Source of the DNA: Gammaproteobacteria bacterium
GTDB taxonomy: Bacteria > Pseudomonadota > Gammaproteobacteria > Steroidobacterales > Steroidobacteraceae
DNA: 59,789 nt
Reading direction: 5' to 3'
NCBI GenBank assembly: GCA_028293745.1
Contig: JAQGOF010000128.1
Span: 1-59,789 of the forward strand
Of this stretch, positions 32,408 to 41,491 are shown in pieces. Position 1 is the first letter of the stretch, and each line of letters starts with the position of its first letter. The translations under genes and the position numbers were made by a program. The notes below the pieces were generated by a model. It ran no database searches. It was not told where the DNA came from and saw only the letters and a list, made by a program, of their open reading frames with translations.

Positions 32408-33748
32408 ATGTCGATCGAGGATGACGATCCATTCGCGCCCGCTGACGGCACCATCATGAGGCCGACACCGGGCGGCGGGCGGCGCTCTGGATCGGAATCG
32501 CGGACCGAGGTACCGCGTGTCGAGAGTGCGCGCGCTCAGCGGGAGCAACCTGCTCGTTCTTTGGGCCGCGTCGAGCTGGGAGAATTCATCTCGGGAGGGC
32601 GCAACCCGATTCTCCAGGCAGCAGCGCCCCTGCTGGCGATCGCAGCGCGCCTGCAATCGACGGTTTCTCAGGCGGACGTGGCATCTTTGCGCGCGCAAGC
32701 GATGCAACAGGTACGCCAGTTCGAGGATCGGCTGCGGGCGGCCAATGTGCCTGCGGAGCACGTCCTCGGCGCCCGTTTCATTCTCTGCAGCTTCTTTGAT
32801 TCCGCGGTGCTCAACACTCCCTGGGGAGCACACAGCGAGTGGGCGGGCCGCTCCCTGCTGCTCGAGTTCCACAAGGTCCGCGATAGCGGCAAGACGTTTT
32901 TCGAGCTTCTGGAAAAGTTTCGCTCCGAGCCTGGCCCCCATATCAATCTGCTCGAGCTCCAATATGTATGTATCGCCCTCGGATTCGAAGGCAGGTACAG
33001 CGTCGAGGATCGCGGCGCACAGAAGCTGGATGACATTCAACACGATCTGTTCCGGACCCTTCGGGAAACGCGCCAACTGCGTGACGAGGAGCTTTCGGTT
33101 CAGTGGCGCGGCGTGGAGGATCGGCGCAATCCGATCTTCCGCTACGTACCCTGGTGGATTGTCGGGGCGCTCGCGCTTGCGCTGCTCGCGGTCGGCTTTG
33201 TCATGTACGACGCACGCCTCAAGAACGCGGCGGCGCCGACGAAAGAGCTGTTGGCCAGCACCGGCGTGCCGCTCCAGTACACGGCGGCCCCCATTGCTCC
33301 CCGCGTCAGCCGCCTGAAGGAGCTGCTGGCTCCCGAGGAGCGGGCGGGACATCTGGCCGTGGAGGATTTCGGCGACAAGGCGGTAGTGACGTTGACCGCG
33401 GCGGATCTGTTCCGCTCAGGGAGCGTCCAAGTCAATCCCGCGCACACTGCAACCCTGGGTGCGGTCGCGCGCGCGCTCAATCAGGTGCCGGGACGAATCT
33501 ACGTGGTGGGGCATACCGACGATCAGCCGGTGCACTCCCTGCAGTACGCGGACAACTTTGAGCTGTCACGTGAACGTGCCGTGGCGGTGGCCAACTTGAT
33601 GAAGGGCACGATTGCGGATTTCTCCCGCATCGAGTGGCTCGGTGCCGGTTCGACACAGCCGCGCTACAAACCGGTGGATACCACCGAGAATCGCGCGCGC
33701 AACCGGCGCGTGGAAATCATCCAGACCGGCGCAGGCGCGGGCAAATGA
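32408..33748 (+). CDS. tssL: T6SS inner-membrane protein TssL with OmpA-like domain
   Basis: 446 aa, the long form. Residues about 55-240 are the DotU/TssL cytoplasmic domain (VRQFEDRLRAANVPAEHVLG, LEKFRSEP, LQYVCIALGFEGRY). One transmembrane helix (about 248-265) leads to a periplasmic OmpA-type peptidoglycan-binding domain (about 315-440, VVGHTDDQPV and NRRVEII). The domain anchors the secretion apparatus to the cell wall. GGAGG precedes the ATG at ideal spacing. Its stop overlaps the tssM start (ATGA). Confidence 0.95.
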   Translation: MSIEDDDPFAPADGTIMRPTPGGGRRSGSESRTEVPRVESARAQREQPARSLGRVELGEFISGGRNPILQAAAPLLAIAARLQSTVSQADVASLRAQAMQQVRQFEDRLRAANVPAEHVLGARFILCSFFDSAVLNTPWGAHSEWAGRSLLLEFHKVRDSGKTFFELLEKFRSEPGPHINLLELQYVCIALGFEGRYSVEDRGAQKLDDIQHDLFRTLRETRQLRDEELSVQWRGVEDRRNPIFRYVPWWIVGALALALLAVGFVMYDARLKNAAAPTKELLASTGVPLQYTAAPIAPRVSRLKELLAPEERAGHLAVEDFGDKAVVTLTAADLFRSGSVQVNPAHTATLGAVARALNQVPGRIYVVGHTDDQPVHSLQYADNFELSRERAVAVANLMKGTIADFSRIEWLGAGSTQPRYKPVDTTENRARNRRVEIIQTGAGAGK

Positions 33749-36700
33749 AGCTCTTCACGGCGCGTTGGTTTCTCGTGCTGATCGCAATCGCACTCCTGTC
33801 ATTGACGATCTGGTATGGCGGTCCCTACCTGGCATTGGGTACCTACAAGCCCTTTGAGGACGTAGTCGGCCGGCTGGTGGGTATCCTCGCCCTCGTGGTC
33901 ATCTGGACCCTGTGGGTGCAGGTACGGCAGGCGAAGGCCCAGCGTGCCGGCAAGCAACTGGCGCAGGATGTCAGTGGACAGCGCGGGGCGGTGAAATCCG
34001 GCACTCGCGATGCCGCACCCGGTGGCGAAGACGCCTCCAAGCTCCGTGCGGGCTTTGAGGAAGCCGTCGCGAGCCTGCAAGGCTCGAAGCGCGGCGGAGT
34101 GAACCTGTACCACTTGCCCTGGTACATCATCATCGGTCCTCCCGGTGCGGGCAAAACCACGATCATCATCAATTCGGGGCTCAACTTCCCACTCTCGGAA
34201 CGCTTCGGGAAGAAGCTGCGCGGCGTTGGCGGCACCCGCAACTGCGACTGGTGGTTTACTGACGAGGCGGTGCTGCTCGATACCGCCGGACGCTATACGA
34301 CCCAGGACTCCGATGCCGCGGCGGACAGTGCGGGCTGGCTCGAGTTTCTGCATCTGTTGCGCAAGCATCGCAGCCGCCGGCCCATCAACGGCGTCATCCT
34401 CGCGATGAGTGCGAGCGATCTGGTGGCCTTGAGCGAGTCGGATCGGCACCGGCACGTCGAAGCCATCAGACGGCGTCTGGAAGAGCTCACCCGCGAGCTC
34501 AGGATCAGCCTGCCTGTCTATTTCGTGTTGACCAAGGTGGATCTGATCGCAGGCTTCAGCGAGTTCTTCGACGATCTCACCCAGGAAGGCCGGGCACAGG
34601 TGTGGGGTGTCACCCTTCCCCTGCCGTTGTCACGATCCGGCGGGGCTGCCGCACAGGTGGGCGACGAGCTCGACACGCTGATCGAGCGCCTCGGCGCGCG
34701 GTCCCTGCTGCGGCTGGAAGCCGAGCGCGATCTGAACCGACGGGCGCGCATCTTCGCATTCCCGAGCCAGCTCGCAGCGCTGAAGGGCCCGCTTGCGGCT
34801 CTGATTGCTGAAGTGTTCGAGGGGAGTAATCCGTCACGGGGCGTGTTGCTGCGAGGCGTGTACTTCACCAGCGGCACGCAGGAAGGCACGCCCATCGATC
34901 GGATCATGGGGGCGCTGGCGCGGAATTTCGGCTTGAACGTGCGGGGTGCAGCGGCACCTACGGGACAGGGGCGGGCCTACTTCATCCAGCGCTTTCTCAA
35001 GCAGGTGCTGTTTCCGGAGTCGGGTCTTGCCGGGGTCAATCGGCGGCTGGAGGTACGCCAGGCAGTCACACAGGCGTTCATCTACATCGGTATTGCAATG
35101 CTTGCGGCCCTTGGGTTCATCGTGTTTTCGGTCAGTTACGAACGCAACCACGCCTACCTGCTCGAGGTCGCCAAGGCCGCCGAGCCGCTGCGCTCCGTTT
35201 CGAGCGGTGAACAGGGCGACCCGTTGACCCGAAGCCTGGACAAGCTCGACGCGTTGAGTGCCGTCGTGTCAACAGCGGCGGAGTATCAGGGTAACGTCTC
35301 ATTCACCATGCGCTGGGGGTTGTATCAAGGCAGCTCGATGACCAACGCGGCGCGCGATGCCTACATCCTGGCGTTGAACGCCGACCTGCTCCCGGCAGTC
35401 GCCGATCACTTCCGCGCCCGCCTGCCGAGCCTTGCGCGTGAGCCCGACAAGCTGTACGAGTATCTGAAGATCTACCTGATGCTCGGCAATCCGGAGCACC
35501 TGGATCCCAACCAGGTGAAGTTTGTCGCCGACCTGGAGTGGCAGCGACAGTTTGCCGCGGACCCGGCTACCCGGGAGCGGGTCGCCGGCCACTTCAATGC
35601 GCTGATTGCGCAACCGGACCGTGTACAGAAGGTTTCGCTGGATCAGGACACCGTCGATGCCGCGCGCAACTCGTTGCGGCAGGCATCACTCCCGGTGCTC
35701 ATGTACAGCCGCCTGAAGCTGGCCTATGCCGGCGACAGCCAGCATACGCTGGACGTAGCCAAGGAAATCGGCCTCGGCAGCACGTCGCTGTTCGTCAGGC
35801 GCAGCGGTGTCAGTCTGTCGCAGCCGTTTCCCGCGCTCTACACCAAGCCGGTATTCGACGAGATCAGCACGACGGGACGTTTTCAACTGTTGAAGCAATT
35901 CGTCTCGGAAGACTGGGTGTTGGGTGGCGGGCTCACGGACGCTGCGAAGTCGCCGCAGAACATGAGCCAGATGATGAGCCTGTATGAAACTGACTACATC
36001 AGGGCGTGGGATGAACTGCTGGGCGATCTGGCCCTGAGGCGCGCGAAGGGGGCGCAGGAGTCGGCCGATCAGTGGGGTCTGCTGGCTGCACCCACCTCAC
36101 CCTTGAAACGTCTGCTGGTACTGGTCGAGGCAAACACGAACCTGTTGAAGGCACCGGCGCAGACCGATGTCAAAACGCAGGCACGCAGCGCGATCGCGGG
36201 CGGACTCGACACGCTGGGCGCCTTGCTGGGGGGTAATGCTCCGCAGGCCGAGAAGCCCGGCACCACGGTCACCCGCCATTTCGAGCCGCTGCACAAGCTG
36301 GTGGCGGGTAATCCGGCACCGATCGATCTGACACTCGCCAAGTTCGCCAACGTCCAGCAGACGATGGCACAGATCAACGCGCTTGGTGGCCCGCCGCCAC
36401 TCGAGCTCGCCAATAAACTCTCCATGGCTCTGAAGGATCTCGAGACGCATGCCAAGACCCTGCCGGGGCCGATGGATGCGGTGATCACGCGCACTACGGG
36501 GGAGGGTGCGGCCGTGGTGAGGGCGGATATCGGCAACGACTTCGCGTCGCGCTATTCGCAGCAGGTCGTCAGTGAATGCCGCGACCTGGCCTCCGGCCGC
36601 TACCCGGTGATGCTGAGCAGTGGCGTCGATCTGCCGCTCGCCGATTTTGGCCGGTTGTTCGGCCCGGCCGGCGTGTTCGAGAGCTTCTTCAAGGGTACGA

Positions 36701-37221
36701 TGGCCAACTTCGTCGACACCAACCAGGCAGCTTGGGCGTGGAAGCCGGAAGCGGCCTCGATCGGCGGTTCCCGGGCGATCCCGGCGCAGTTCCAGCAGGC
36801 CGAGCGAATCAAACAGACCTACTTCGCAGCCAGCGCGCCGGTGCCCGAGGTGCGCTTCACGCTGACTCCGCTCTATCTGGATAGTGCGGTCACGCGGATG
36901 GTGATCGAAATGGATGGTCAAATGCTCGAGTACCGTCACGGCCCGCAGCGTCCCGTGCCCATGGTCTGGCCCGGACCGTCCCCGGGACAAGCGGCCCTCA
37001 CCTTCGAGATGCAGTCCGGCGCCAGCCCCAACATTGTCGTGCAGGGTCCCTGGGCGTTGTTTCGGCTGATCCAGAAGGGCACTGTGCAGCCCCAGTCGGA
37101 TACGAGCTTCATAGTGACTTTCACACTGGAGGGCAGCACGGCGCGAGTCGGCCTGCTCGCCAGCTCTTCCCGCAACCCCTTCGGGCGCAACATCCTGCAA
37201 GGGTTTGCCTGCCACAACTGA
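33745..37221 (+). CDS. tssM: T6SS inner-membrane ATP-binding protein TssM
   Basis: 1158 aa, normal for TssM. Two N-terminal transmembrane helices (about 7-25 and 40-60) flank a cytoplasmic hinge, followed by a nucleotide-binding domain with Walker A GPPGAGKTT (about 131) and LLDTAGRY. A third helix (about 445-465) leads to a large periplasmic domain. TssM forms the channel spanning the envelope with TssL and TssJ. ATG 33745 overlaps the tssL stop. Confidence 0.96.
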   Translation: MKLFTARWFLVLIAIALLSLTIWYGGPYLALGTYKPFEDVVGRLVGILALVVIWTLWVQVRQAKAQRAGKQLAQDVSGQRGAVKSGTRDAAPGGEDASKLRAGFEEAVASLQGSKRGGVNLYHLPWYIIIGPPGAGKTTIIINSGLNFPLSERFGKKLRGVGGTRNCDWWFTDEAVLLDTAGRYTTQDSDAAADSAGWLEFLHLLRKHRSRRPINGVILAMSASDLVALSESDRHRHVEAIRRRLEELTRELRISLPVYFVLTKVDLIAGFSEFFDDLTQEGRAQVWGVTLPLPLSRSGGAAAQVGDELDTLIERLGARSLLRLEAERDLNRRARIFAFPSQLAALKGPLAALIAEVFEGSNPSRGVLLRGVYFTSGTQEGTPIDRIMGALARNFGLNVRGAAAPTGQGRAYFIQRFLKQVLFPESGLAGVNRRLEVRQAVTQAFIYIGIAMLAALGFIVFSVSYERNHAYLLEVAKAAEPLRSVSSGEQGDPLTRSLDKLDALSAVVSTAAEYQGNVSFTMRWGLYQGSSMTNAARDAYILALNADLLPAVADHFRARLPSLAREPDKLYEYLKIYLMLGNPEHLDPNQVKFVADLEWQRQFAADPATRERVAGHFNALIAQPDRVQKVSLDQDTVDAARNSLRQASLPVLMYSRLKLAYAGDSQHTLDVAKEIGLGSTSLFVRRSGVSLSQPFPALYTKPVFDEISTTGRFQLLKQFVSEDWVLGGGLTDAAKSPQNMSQMMSLYETDYIRAWDELLGDLALRRAKGAQESADQWGLLAAPTSPLKRLLVLVEANTNLLKAPAQTDVKTQARSAIAGGLDTLGALLGGNAPQAEKPGTTVTRHFEPLHKLVAGNPAPIDLTLAKFANVQQTMAQINALGGPPPLELANKLSMALKDLETHAKTLPGPMDAVITRTTGEGAAVVRADIGNDFASRYSQQVVSECRDLASGRYPVMLSSGVDLPLADFGRLFGPAGVFESFFKGTMANFVDTNQAAWAWKPEAASIGGSRAIPAQFQQAERIKQTYFAASAPVPEVRFTLTPLYLDSAVTRMVIEMDGQMLEYRHGPQRPVPMVWPGPSPGQAALTFEMQSGASPNIVVQGPWALFRLIQKGTVQPQSDTSFIVTFTLEGSTARVGLLASSSRNPFGRNILQGFACHN

Positions 37222-37228
37222 GGAGCCG

Positions 37229-38707
37229 ATGGGCGGATCGAGTGTCGGCTTCTTTGGCAAGCTGCCCAGTCACGGCGACTTCATCCGGCGGGGCATTCCG
37301 GAGGCGTTCGTCAATCCCTGGGATACCTGGCTGCAGCAGTGCATGGTGGAGAGTCGTGCGCGCCTCGGCGATGACTGGCTGAAAATCTATCTCACCAGCC
37401 CGGTGTGGCGCTTCGTACTGTGTGATGGGGTGGTGAGTGCCGCGACCTTCGCGGGCATTCTCATACCCAGCGTTGACAGCGTCGGCCGCTATTTCCCGCT
37501 GACGGTCGTAGTGGAGCTGCCTGCCTCCGTGCCGCCGATGGCGCTGACCATCCACGGCCGGCAGTGGTTCAGAACCGTGGAATCCATCGCGCTGGGTGCG
37601 CTCGAGGCACACGAGTTCGACCTGGATCAGTTTGATGCTGCCCTGCAGGCGAGCGGTGAGGAGCTGCAGGGTGTCGAACAACACGTGTGTGTCACGCTGG
37701 ATGCGTCCTTCCCGCAACCTGAACAGCATTGGCGCCTGCCGCTCGATTCCTCGGAGCGTGTCGCGGCAGCACTGATCGATCCGCTGATGGCGCCGGTGGC
37801 GCGCAGCATGCGCCCGATGTCACTGTGGTGGAGTGAAGGCTCCGAGCATGTTCCCCCGAGTTGTCTCATCATGCGGATGTTACCGGACCCCGCGCGCTTC
37901 ACCGCAATGCTGGATGGACGGTGGCAGGAGGCCGGTTGGTCGGGAGAGCTCGGCAACCCGGCGCGGGAGGCCCCGCCCGCGTTCCAGTACCGGATCAATT
38001 CTGCGGGCGCCTCCGAAGCAGGCCCGGTGCGCCCGGAGAATCAGGATAACTTCCTGGATCGCGCCGACCTGGCGGTCTGGGCCGTGGCCGATGGACTTGG
38101 CGGGCATTCCCACGGTGAGCGGGCGAGCCGCATGGTGGTTGACGTGTTGGCTGCGCTCGAACCCGCGGCAACGGTGAGCGCTGCATTGGGACTGGCGATG
38201 ACGGGTCTTGAACGGGTGAACGAGGATCTGCACCGCGCTGCAATGCAGCCCACAGCAGGCTCGCTGTCAGGAAGTACCGTTGTGCTGCTGTCGATAAGGC
38301 AACAGGAGTGGGGCATCCTGTGGGCGGGTGACAGCCGTGTTTATCTGCTGCGTGATGGCGCCCTCGACGCCTTGACGCGCGATCATTCCGGGGGAGCCAC
38401 TCCTGATGATGCGACTTCGACTTCGTCCGGCCCGCCGCCCAGCACTGGGGTGGTCACACGAGCCGTCGGCGCCGAGGCCAGCCTGATGCTCGAGCAGGTT
38501 TCCGGTCCGCTCCATGCCGGCGACCGGTTCCTGCTCTGCAGTGACGGATTGCACGGCACACTCACGCACGCAACGCTCATCGAGATCCTGCAGGCGCATC
38601 CAGAGCCGCTGCGCGCGGTGGAGGGCCTGTTGCAAGCCGCGACCACCGCCGGCGGCAAGGACAACATCACCGCAGTCGTGGTCGATGTCCTGGCCGAGGT
38701 GCAATAA
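37229..38707 (+). CDS. TagF-PppA fusion: T6SS repressor fused to PP2C phosphatase
   Basis: 492 aa. Residues 1-150 are TagF (GFFGKLPSHGDFIRRGIP and following). Residues about 255-490 are a PP2C phosphatase with all metal-binding motifs: RPENQDN (about 268), VADGLGGHSHGE (about 286), LWAGDSRVYLLRDG, LCSDGLHG and GGKDNITAVVVDV. PP2C enzymes of T6SS dephosphorylate TagH (Fha1) to shut secretion down, and TagF represses independently. TagF-PppA fusions are known in Agrobacterium. ATG 37229 has GAGGAG just upstream. The kinase gene starts directly after its stop. Confidence 0.93.
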   Translation: MGGSSVGFFGKLPSHGDFIRRGIPEAFVNPWDTWLQQCMVESRARLGDDWLKIYLTSPVWRFVLCDGVVSAATFAGILIPSVDSVGRYFPLTVVVELPASVPPMALTIHGRQWFRTVESIALGALEAHEFDLDQFDAALQASGEELQGVEQHVCVTLDASFPQPEQHWRLPLDSSERVAAALIDPLMAPVARSMRPMSLWWSEGSEHVPPSCLIMRMLPDPARFTAMLDGRWQEAGWSGELGNPAREAPPAFQYRINSAGASEAGPVRPENQDNFLDRADLAVWAVADGLGGHSHGERASRMVVDVLAALEPAATVSAALGLAMTGLERVNEDLHRAAMQPTAGSLSGSTVVLLSIRQQEWGILWAGDSRVYLLRDGALDALTRDHSGGATPDDATSTSSGPPPSTGVVTRAVGAEASLMLEQVSGPLHAGDRFLLCSDGLHGTLTHATLIEILQAHPEPLRAVEGLLQAATTAGGKDNITAVVVDVLAEVQ

Positions 38708-40210
38708 GTGTCTCACGGGGCGGAAGACGATCCTGGGGAAAGCACGTCGTTGCGTACGCAACTTCGCAAAACCAACACAGATGCGGATCCGCCGCTCACT
38801 CTTGCGCGCGCCGTCCCGGCGGACTCGGAGCTCACCCGCGTGCGTCCGGGCTCCGGTCAGAATCCGGAACTGACCCGCGTGCGTGCCGCCGCAGCGGATG
38901 TCGGGGAGCCAAGCGGATCGCGAGTGCGTGCCCAGGCGGCCGTCTTCGGAGAAGGCTACCTGCTTCGCGAGCGCTATCAGCTGATCGAGCCGATCGGTCA
39001 AGGCGCGATGGGGCAGGTGTGGAAGGCCCGGGATACCTACATCGAGAAAGGGCGCAACCGCTTCGTTGCCATCAAAGTATTCCGCGCAGATTTCCAGAAC
39101 CATCCGCAGGCCTTCCAGGCCATGCAGGCGGAGGCAAGTCGCGCGATGCAGCTCGCGCATCCAAACATCGTAACGGTACATATCCTGGATCTGGATACTG
39201 TCATCGGCCGCCCATTCATCGTGATGGAGCTCCTCGAGGGTCAACCTCTGGACAAGCTGATTCGAGCGACGGATGGCCGGGGTGTTGCGCCTGAGAAAGC
39301 ATGGCCCATCATCAAGGGAATGAGCGAGGGCCTGGCGTATGCCCATCGCAAGGGGTTGGTCCATTCGGACTTCAAGCCGGCGAACGTCTTCCTGACGGCC
39401 GAAGGCGTGCCCAAGGTGCTCGATTTCGGCATCGCCCGCGCGGTACGACTGCCTGGTTCGGATTCTCAGCCGCTGGAGGACGAGAGCGTACTCAGCGGCT
39501 ATACGACGATGTATGCGGCTCCTGAGACTCTGGAAGATCACGCGGCCGACACTTCGGATGATGTTTTCGCGCTGGGCCTGGTTGCTTACGAGCTGCTTGC
39601 CGCCCGACACCCTTTCAATCGCATCCCTGCGACCGAGGTGCGTGAGCGGAAGTTGCAGCCTCAACCGCTCAAGGGTCTGAAGCGGCGCGAGTGGCGCGCC
39701 ATCGAAAAGGCGCTGGCTCTTACGCGGCAGGAGCGTTTTGCCGATGCGACCGCCTTCCTGCGCGCGTTGCAGGGACTGACACGGCTGCAGTCGAGTCTGA
39801 TCGCGGCGGTCGTGGTACTGAGTCTCGTCGCGGGCGGATTGTGGTATCGCAGCTACCTGGACAGCCGGCCGGCTGTCGATTTCAACGATCTGCCCCTCGC
39901 GGAGCGGCAGCTCATCACAGCAGCACTGGCCGATGGCCACATGGCTTTACGCCTGATGAAAGAGGAGCACATCATCGATACCGCAGAGAACGCTGCGGCG
40001 GATTTTGCGAAAGTCTATGCTCTGCATCCGCGCGACCCGGATGCCGTCGCGGGTCTGAAGGAGACGGCGGCAACCGTCATCGAATGGGCGCAGGCCCAGC
40101 CCGACAGGAAAGTCGCGCTGTCCGTGCTGCAGAGCCTGCAGACGAAAGCGGACTACTACAAAAATTACACGCCACTGACACGCGCAATAGAAAGAGCTCA
40201 GTCACAGTAG
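38708..40210 (+). CDS. ppkA: T6SS Ser/Thr kinase PpkA
   Basis: 500 aa. A disordered N-terminus (1-80) with repeated ELTRVR (41-46 and 54-59) precedes a kinase domain (about 88-345): GQGAMG loop, Lys123, HSDFKPAN (219-226) and DFG (239-241). The HRD Arg is replaced by Ser. A transmembrane helix (about 362-383) leads to a helical periplasmic domain of about 115 residues. It should phosphorylate Thr on itself or TagH to trigger T6SS assembly. The GTG follows the phosphatase stop directly (TAA then GTG), so the antagonists are coupled. Its 3' end overlaps the convergent methyltransferase gene by 9 bp. Confidence 0.92.
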   Translation: MSHGAEDDPGESTSLRTQLRKTNTDADPPLTLARAVPADSELTRVRPGSGQNPELTRVRAAAADVGEPSGSRVRAQAAVFGEGYLLRERYQLIEPIGQGAMGQVWKARDTYIEKGRNRFVAIKVFRADFQNHPQAFQAMQAEASRAMQLAHPNIVTVHILDLDTVIGRPFIVMELLEGQPLDKLIRATDGRGVAPEKAWPIIKGMSEGLAYAHRKGLVHSDFKPANVFLTAEGVPKVLDFGIARAVRLPGSDSQPLEDESVLSGYTTMYAAPETLEDHAADTSDDVFALGLVAYELLAARHPFNRIPATEVRERKLQPQPLKGLKRREWRAIEKALALTRQERFADATAFLRALQGLTRLQSSLIAAVVVLSLVAGGLWYRSYLDSRPAVDFNDLPLAERQLITAALADGHMALRLMKEEHIIDTAENAAADFAKVYALHPRDPDAVAGLKETAATVIEWAQAQPDRKVALSVLQSLQTKADYYKNYTPLTRAIERAQSQ

Positions 40211-41410
40211 CGGCTTGCTTGCAACAGCCACGTAACCGATGACATCCTGCAGCCGCTCCTGCCGCAAGGTCTGACGCGTAAGCTGTATTCGCTCGAAGCC
40301 CGCTTCGACCAGAGCCTGGCGCAGATAACTCTCCCGGTGCGCGTAACGGCCGTGTATTTCGATCCGATAGCCCTCCTCGCCTTCTCCCGGGAGCGCCTCG
40401 AACGTAGCGATAAATACACCGCCCGGCCGCAAAGCGTTGTTTGCTGCCGCGAGGGCGTTATCGATCGCGCCGAAATAAACCAGCGTATCGGCTGAGACGA
40501 TTGCGTCGAAGGTGTCAGCGCGAGAGTCCATGAACCCACACAACTCGCCTACCACGAGGTCGTCGTAGCTGCCGCGCTCGCGCGCGAGCTCGAGCATCTG
40601 GGGCGATAAATCAACGCCGACCAGAGAGCTGCAGAGGCGACGGACCAGCGGGCCGCACAACCCTGTTCCGCAGCCGGCATCGAGCACGGCGAGAGGCGCG
40701 CCACGCGTCTCGGCGTGTTCAGCTAACGCTGTTGCAACCAGTTCGGGCGCACGGTATCCCAGGTTCTTGAGGTTGCGATCGAAACCCTGTGCGACACTAT
40801 CGAACACCAGCCGCACGTACTCGTCCGCTGCCCGCGGCGGTACGTTTGCCCCAGAGGTCGCAGCCGCCATGTGGCGCGCCTTCGCGTTGTCGGGGTCGCG
40901 CAGCGACCACACACGGTAGGTTTCGGCCGCTCCACCTGTATCTCCCAGGCGATAACAGAGCATGGCCAGAGTCTCGTAGGCGCGAAAGAAGTTGGGACTC
41001 CGGACGATGGCCTGCTGCAGGAAGTGCACCACCTGCCCTGGCTCGCCGTCGTCCCGCAGACTCAGCGCCAGGTTGTAGTAAGCCTCCGCGCTGTCCGGCG
41101 CGAGGCTGATGACGCGCCGATAGGCCTTCTGCGCATCAGACGAATGGCCCGCCACGGTCAACATGTTGGCGAGATTGTTCCAGGCGTGCGGGTTGTCGGG
41201 AGCGCTCCGCAAGGATTGGCCGATCAGCTGCAGTGCTGCCTGTGCATCCCCTCTCTGGAATTGCAGCAGCCCCAGGAAGTGCAGCGCGTCAGGGTCCTCC
41301 GGAGAGATACCCAGGATCTGCCGATAACCCGCCGCGGCCTCCTCGAGGCGGCCGGCCTGATGGGCCGCAATCGACTGTTGCAATGTTGTGTCAGCAGGGG
41401 GCATGCGCAC
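40202..41410 (-). CDS. TPR protein fused to SAM-dependent methyltransferase
   Basis: 402 aa. Residues 1-190 are about five TPR repeats (for example NPHAWNNLANMLTVAGHSSD and AYYNLALSLRDDGEPGQV). Residues about 200-400 are a class I methyltransferase with VLDAGCGTGLCGPL (motif I), VGVDLSPQMLELAR and DAIVSADTLVYFGA. The substrate is unknown; TPR-methyltransferase fusions often act on protein or polysaccharide. It is the only minus-strand gene inside the T6SS locus and separates its two blocks. It converges on ppkA. Confidence 0.85.
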   Translation of the reverse strand: MRMPPADTTLQQSIAAHQAGRLEEAAAGYRQILGISPEDPDALHFLGLLQFQRGDAQAALQLIGQSLRSAPDNPHAWNNLANMLTVAGHSSDAQKAYRRVISLAPDSAEAYYNLALSLRDDGEPGQVVHFLQQAIVRSPNFFRAYETLAMLCYRLGDTGGAAETYRVWSLRDPDNAKARHMAAATSGANVPPRAADEYVRLVFDSVAQGFDRNLKNLGYRAPELVATALAEHAETRGAPLAVLDAGCGTGLCGPLVRRLCSSLVGVDLSPQMLELARERGSYDDLVVGELCGFMDSRADTFDAIVSADTLVYFGAIDNALAAANNALRPGGVFIATFEALPGEGEEGYRIEIHGRYAHRESYLRQALVEAGFERIQLTRQTLRQERLQDVIGYVAVASKPLL

Positions 41411-41491
41411 CTTCCGCGGCCCGCAAGGGCGCCTTGACTGTCAAACAGCCCCACGTTAGCGTGGCGCAGAGCTGGATTCCAAGCATAAAGA

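Noticed and set aside
38267..39940. 557-aa minus frame opposite tagF-pppA and ppkA
   Set aside because: Kinase and phosphatase motifs on the plus strand are complete, so this is a shadow.
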